Source of the DNA: Haloarcula hispanica ATCC 33960
GTDB taxonomy: Archaea; Halobacteriota; Halobacteria; Halobacteriales; Haloarculaceae
NCBI RefSeq assembly: GCF_000223905.1
Contig: NC_015948.1
Span: 1-64,000, forward strand
DNA: 64,000 nucleotides
Direction of reading: 5' to 3'
In this document: positions 60,442 to 64,000 of the stretch, piece after piece
Layout of the letters: each line of letters opens with the position of its first letter
Numbering within the stretch: the stretch's first letter is position 1
Program-made: the position numbers and the translations under genes
Notes under the pieces: model-generated
What the model was told of the DNA's origin: nothing
The model's database searches: none
The model's input: the letters and a program-made list of their open reading frames with translations, nothing else

Positions 60442-60489
60442 TGGGGGACGCCCCCCAGGGATTAGAATTTTACGAATGTCCAAATGTAA
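60442..60489. promoter_or_regulatory. lrp/glnA intergenic inverted repeats
   Basis: A strong hairpin TGGGGG-ACGC-CCCCCA at 60442-60457 lies just inside the lrp side, and an imperfect 20-bp palindrome TTACGAATGTCCAAATGTAA spans 60470-60489. The latter has TTAC...GTAA ends and inner TG...CA symmetry, a plausible Lrp operator between the two genes. TTTTAG at about 60525-60530 is a possible TATA-like box about 33-37 bases before the glnA ATG. Confidence 0.5.
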
Positions 60490-60562
60490 GCGAAAGCGTC
60501 GAAACCTTTGCGCAAATCAGCAGGGTTTTAGTAGTAGCACCGTTCCTATCGGGTGTCCAAAG

Positions 60563-61918
60563 ATGACAAGCGAACTTTCAGAGGCGGCACAGGAGGTACT
60601 CGACGAGATCGAAGAGAAGAACGTCGACTTCCTCCGGCTCCAGTTTACCGACATCCTCGGCACCATCAAGAACGTCTCGATCACAGCCGACCAGGCAGAG
60701 AAAGCGTTCACAGAGGGGATCTACTTCGACGGCTCCTCGATCAACGGCTTCGTCCGGATTCAGGAGTCCGACATGCGTCTGGACCCGGACCCCTCGACGT
60801 TCTCGGTGCTTCCGTGGAGGGAAAACGTCGAAGGCGGTTCCAGTGCCCGCCTCATCTGTGACGTCATCGACACCTCGACCGGCGAGCCGTTCTCCGGCGA
60901 CCCGCGTGGCGTCCTGAAGCGTGCTATCGAGCGCGCAAACGACATGGGCTATACGGTCAACGCCGCCCCCGAGCCCGAGTTCTTCCTGTTCGAGGAAGAC
61001 GAAGAGGGCCGTGCGACGACCAAGACCAACGACGCCGGCGGTTACTTCGACCTCGCGCCAAAGGACCTCGCCTCCGACGTGCGCCGTGACATCATCTACG
61101 GCCTCGAAGACATGGGCTTCGACATCGAAGCCTCCCACCACGAGGTCGCCCAGGGCCAGCACGAGATCAACTTCACCTACGACGACGCGCTCTCGACGGC
61201 CGACAACGTCGCCACCTTCCGCTCTGTCGTCCGCGCCATCGCGGCCGAGCACGACCTGCACGCGACGTTCATGCCGAAACCCATCCCGAAGATCAACGGC
61301 TCCGGGATGCACACGCACCTCTCGCTGTTCACCGAGGACGGCGAGAACGCGTTCCACGACGAGGACGACGAGTTCAACCTCTCCGAGACGGCAAAGAGCT
61401 TCACCGCCGGTATCCTCAAGCACGCACCGGCTATCACGGCCGTCTCGAACCCGACCGTGAACTCCTACAAGCGTCTGGTCCCGGGCTACGAGGCACCCGT
61501 CTACGTCGCCTGGTCCGACCGTAACCGCTCGGCGCTCATCCGCAAGCCGGCCGCCCGCACCCCGGCCGCAAGCCGTATCGAGGCTCGCTTCCCCGACCCG
61601 TCGTGTAACCCGTACCTCGCCTTCGCCGCGCTCATCCACGCTGGGCTCGACGGCGTCGAGCAGGACCTCGATTGTGACGACCCTGTCCGCGAGAACATCT
61701 ACGACTTCGACGAGGAGAAACGCGAGGAGTACGGCATCACCACGCTCCCGTCGAACCTCGGCGAAGCCGTCGAAGCGCTCGAAGACGACGAAGTGATTCA
61801 GGACGCTCTCGGCGAGCACGTCTACGAGAACTTCGTCGAGGCCAAAACGCAGGAACACAAGGAGTACCTCGTCGACGTCTCCGACTGGGAACTCGACCGC
61901 TACCTCGAGAAGTTCTAA
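60563..61918 (+). CDS. glnA: Glutamine synthetase type I
   Basis: 451-aa GSI enzyme that makes glutamine from glutamate and ammonia with ATP. Motifs in order: the N-terminal [17 protein letters not shown] (residues ~52-68), [14 protein letters not shown], the ammonia/glutamate site [66 protein letters not shown] and [26 protein letters not shown]. The adenylylation-loop tyrosine region of GSI-beta is lacking, so this is GSI-alpha, regulated by feedback and by the Lrp next door. The ATG at 60563 gives the usual N-terminus [20 protein letters not shown]. Confidence 0.95.
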   Translation: MTSELSEAAQEVLDEIEEKNVDFLRLQFTDILGTIKNVSITADQAEKAFTEGIYFDGSSINGFVRIQESDMRLDPDPSTFSVLPWRENVEGGSSARLICDVIDTSTGEPFSGDPRGVLKRAIERANDMGYTVNAAPEPEFFLFEEDEEGRATTKTNDAGGYFDLAPKDLASDVRRDIIYGLEDMGFDIEASHHEVAQGQHEINFTYDDALSTADNVATFRSVVRAIAAEHDLHATFMPKPIPKINGSGMHTHLSLFTEDGENAFHDEDDEFNLSETAKSFTAGILKHAPAITAVSNPTVNSYKRLVPGYEAPVYVAWSDRNRSALIRKPAARTPAASRIEARFPDPSCNPYLAFAALIHAGLDGVEQDLDCDDPVRENIYDFDEEKREEYGITTLPSNLGEAVEALEDDEVIQDALGEHVYENFVEAKTQEHKEYLVDVSDWELDRYLEKF

Positions 61919-61930
61919 ACGGCTTCCACT

Positions 61931-62824
61931 TCAGTATTTTTCTGCGAGTTGCTCACCGGCCAGCGGTAGCGTTAGCAGGACCCCGGTCCCGACCCCTGCA
62001 AGCAGCGTGACGGCGACCGGCGTCGGGTCTAACCCGAACGTCACCCCGAGCAACGTTCCAACCGAGACAACGCCCAGCAACGCCGTGATACCGACACCGT
62101 GCCGGGTCGGTTCCGGGATTGAATCTCCTAGGAGCGCCCAGACCACGGCACCCGCGACAGCGACACCCAGCGCGCCGGCCGAATTGCGGGAAACGCCGGT
62201 GACGAACAGCCCTGCTACGGCGATGACGGCCGCGAAGCCGAACACCCGCTCGGGCGTTTTGAGCGCACCGAGGGCGAGCGCGAGGGCCGCACCGGCGATG
62301 GCAAAGCCCGCGAGGATGTCGGCGAGGTAGTGGACGCCGAGTACAAGCCGGGAGAGCCCGATGAGGGCGATGATCGTCGCGGCGACGGCGGCGCGCTGCC
62401 GACGCGTGCCGACCCGGAGCGCCCACGCGATGCCGCCCCAGACGAGCAGGGAGAGGGTGGCGTGGCCGCTGGGGAAGCCGAACCCCTCTCCGGTCGCCAT
62501 CGACTCGTAGACGCCCCGCAGCGCCGCCGGGAGCAGTTCGGCGTGGGTGGCCGTACCCGCTCCGGGCGGCCGCGGCAGCGCGAACACGCCCTTCAGTGAC
62601 ACGACGAGCGCGACGGCGACGGCGAGCAGCGCCACGAGCATCGCCGTCCGGTCCCGAGTGAGGCCGCGACCGAGTTTCGGCGTCCACGGGCCGAGCCAGT
62701 ACAGCAGGCCACAGGCCAGGAATGTGAACCAGAAGTCCCCTAATTGGGTGATGAGGGCGAACAACACGACGACTGCACCGGGCAGCGCCGACAGCACCTC
62801 GGTGACGCCGACAGCCCGTATCAC
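61931..62824 (-). CDS. PAP2-family membrane phosphatase
   Basis: 297-aa integral membrane phosphatase. The phosphatase motifs are KGVFALPRPPG (KxxxxxxRP), PSGHATLS and RLVLGVHYLADILAG, giving the catalytic His pair. Six to eight hydrophobic helices. Members dephosphorylate lipid phosphates such as polyprenyl pyrophosphates. The start is GTG at 62824 (IRAVGVTEVLSALPG), in a GTGA overlap with the upstream YihY-like gene; a longer ATG frame from 63031 would overlap it entirely. The two genes are translationally coupled. Confidence 0.82.
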   Translation of the reverse strand: MIRAVGVTEVLSALPGAVVVLFALITQLGDFWFTFLACGLLYWLGPWTPKLGRGLTRDRTAMLVALLAVAVALVVSLKGVFALPRPPGAGTATHAELLPAALRGVYESMATGEGFGFPSGHATLSLLVWGGIAWALRVGTRRQRAAVAATIIALIGLSRLVLGVHYLADILAGFAIAGAALALALGALKTPERVFGFAAVIAVAGLFVTGVSRNSAGALGVAVAGAVVWALLGDSIPEPTRHGVGITALLGVVSVGTLLGVTFGLDPTPVAVTLLAGVGTGVLLTLPLAGEQLAEKY

Positions 62825-64000
62825 TGTCGCCAGTCGCGCACTCGGTCGACGAGCCGTCCGGGGAGGCCGGTGGCAGTAAGCGTCACACCGACCGTAATCA
62901 TCACGGCGTAGAGGCCGAGCGTCGACAGCCAGATGACCAGCATCGCCAGGACGGCCCAGACGCCTTTCAGGTAGTAGAACGCGCCAAGCGTCATGATCGT
63001 GCCGTACAGCAAGACGATGTAGGGGCCCCACTGTCGGGCGTGGCCGCGGCGCATCCGGCGGCGGACGTACTGTTTGAGGTCCGACCGCACCTCGTCACGG
63101 TGGAGTGTCCGGTCCTCGACGTCCTCGCGGAACGACTCGAACTCTTCGCGGAGTTCCTGTAGCTCCTCGTCTGTCAGCGCATCAGTGTCTCGTCCGGTCG
63201 GCCCGGTTCCGGCTGGCGGGGGTGTGTCGGTCTCGTCAGCGTCCTCACTCATCGCTTTGCCGGACCGTCGGTGCGATACCTGTTGTAGTTGCCGGTCCGC
63301 GAGCGCCGCGTTGACCGCTGCGCCCACGAGTAGCACCTGTCCGGCGAAGTAGAACCACGTCACGAGCAGGAGGACCCCGCCGATGACGCCGTACACCTGG
63401 TAGGAGTCGGCCTGCGCCGCGTACACGTTGAACCCTGTTCCGAGCAGCGTCCACCCGGCACCGGCGAACACCGCGCCGGGGACGGCCGCCCGTATCGTCA
63501 TCTCCTGATCGGGAAACAGGTAGTACAGTGGGAGGAAGGACACCGTTAGTACAGGGATGAGTGCGAGTCCGCCCAGCGCAACCTGGACGCCCAGCACCGT
63601 TCCGAGAGCGCCGATGACGCCGAGCCCGCCCAGCGCCACGACGATGCCGCCCAGCGCGGCCAGCCCGTCGACGAGCTCGCCGACAATCGAACCGGGGCCG
63701 TCCGTCCCGTAGACGCGGCTGAAGGCCGCGTCAAGCCCGCGGAACACCTTGAGCGCGCTCCAGAGCGTGACGCCGACGCCGAGCACAGTCGCTCCCCCGC
63801 GGCCAGCCCCGCTTGTCAGCGCGTCTTCGAGCAGCGTCGATGCCGTCGGCGAGAGCACGTCTCCCGCAGCCGTCACGATTCGCTCGGCAAAGGCCTCCCC
63901 GCCCGCCAGCGTGCCGACGACCAGCGTCAGCAACAACAGCGGCAGGAGCGAGACGAACATGTAGTAGGCGATGCCGGCCGCGAGAAAGGAGACCTCCTCC
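62821..64000 (-). CDS. YihY/BrkB-family membrane protein, 5' end outside window
   Basis: Partial gene; its start is beyond the right edge. The part in view covers about 393 residues. The reading frame upstream of the ATG at 63960 still reads EEVSFLAAGIAYYMF, which is the family N-terminus, so that ATG is internal. Six hydrophobic helices (first ~220 codons in view) hold FVSLLPLLLLTLVVGTLAGG and GTDGPGSIVGELVDGLAALGG. The C-terminal third is cytoplasmic with AMSEDADETDTPPPAGTGPTGRDTD, a helical section (ELQELREEFESFREDVEDRTLHRDEVRSDLKQYVRRRMR) and two more helices. The role of the family (UPF0761) is not settled. Coupled to the PAP2 gene. Confidence 0.82.
   Translation of the reverse strand, partial: EEVSFLAAGIAYYMFVSLLPLLLLTLVVGTLAGGEAFAERIVTAAGDVLSPTASTLLEDALTSGAGRGGATVLGVGVTLWSALKVFRGLDAAFSRVYGTDGPGSIVGELVDGLAALGGIVVALGGLGVIGALGTVLGVQVALGGLALIPVLTVSFLPLYYLFPDQEMTIRAAVPGAVFAGAGWTLLGTGFNVYAAQADSYQVYGVIGGVLLLVTWFYFAGQVLLVGAAVNAALADRQLQQVSHRRSGKAMSEDADETDTPPPAGTGPTGRDTDALTDEELQELREEFESFREDVEDRTLHRDEVRSDLKQYVRRRMRRGHARQWGPYIVLLYGTIMTLGAFYYLKGVWAVLAMLVIWLSTLGLYAVMITVGVTLTATGLPGRLVDRVRDWRQ

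Noticed and set aside
1..64000. CRISPR array or cas genes
   Set aside because: No regularly spaced repeats of 25-40 bases with unique spacers and no Cas motifs were seen; the only tandem repeat is the 61-bp block at 54090.

Overview
This window is chromosomal DNA of a halophilic archaeon (class Halobacteria). It most resembles a Haloarcula-type main chromosome, but the genus is inferred, not proven. The evidence is high G+C, strongly acidic predicted proteins, many leaderless genes with a TATA-like box about 25-28 nt before the start codon, ATGA/GTGA start-stop overlaps, archaeal replication and transcription proteins (Orc1/Cdc6, PolD small subunit, MCM, RPA-like protein, TFB) and a halobacterial transducer. 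Genes are densely packed on both strands. No rRNA, CRISPR array or intact insertion sequence was seen.

Layout. 1-4800: orc1, two tandem archaeal type I signal peptidases and the DNA polymerase D small subunit, a set typical of a chromosomal origin neighbourhood (the origin itself would lie left of the window). 5100-19900: mostly housekeeping and small membrane genes: an O-acetylhomoserine sulfhydrylase-like enzyme, SerB-like phosphatase, Rad3/XPD-type helicase, lipoprotein, CDF transporter, phosphodiesterase, membrane-anchored HTH protein, M29 peptidase, YccF, DUF21, a radical SAM enzyme and an MFS carrier. 19900-23150: degraded IS605-type tnpB debris, PsiE-like protein, a DUF373 pair, an intron-bearing tRNA-Arg and decayed sequence after it. 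23150-35200: truncated globin, secreted gluzincin, TRAM protein, SDR, mannose-1-phosphate guanylyltransferase, an rpa operon with a short leader ORF, VOC protein, RHH protein, tRNA-His, a zinc-ribbon/HNH nuclease, PRTase, site-2 protease and cupin. 35200-42130: a structured intergenic element, a Ski2-like helicase, a duplicated-domain protein with a very long acidic linker, an SLC13/TrkA-C carrier and tRNA-Pro. 42300-45850: a chemotaxis transducer coupled to a BMP-family binding lipoprotein. 45986-54115: MCM carrying a large homing intein, followed by a conserved-looking block of small unknown genes around a MinD-like ATPase, convergent with a TFB gene. 54370-64000: GCS2-like ligase, FMN reductase, Rieske protein, a TetR/MATE pair with a visible operator, divergent lrp/glnA, and a PAP2/YihY pair running off the right edge.

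How the genes work together. An unusual share of the information-processing machinery is here: initiator (Orc1), helicase (MCM), polymerase subunit (PolD), ssDNA binding (RPA and its partner), repair-type helicases and a TFB. Regulatory pairs are readable from layout: Lrp next to glnA, TetR over MATE, and binding protein with transducer. The best candidates for undescribed biology are the MinD-like ATPase block (49957-52611, perhaps with 53621-54115), the BMP-transducer pair, the 15-codon leaderless ORF that overlaps the rpa start, the structured element at 35272-35385, and the protein with two homologous domains joined by an acidic linker of about 400 residues.
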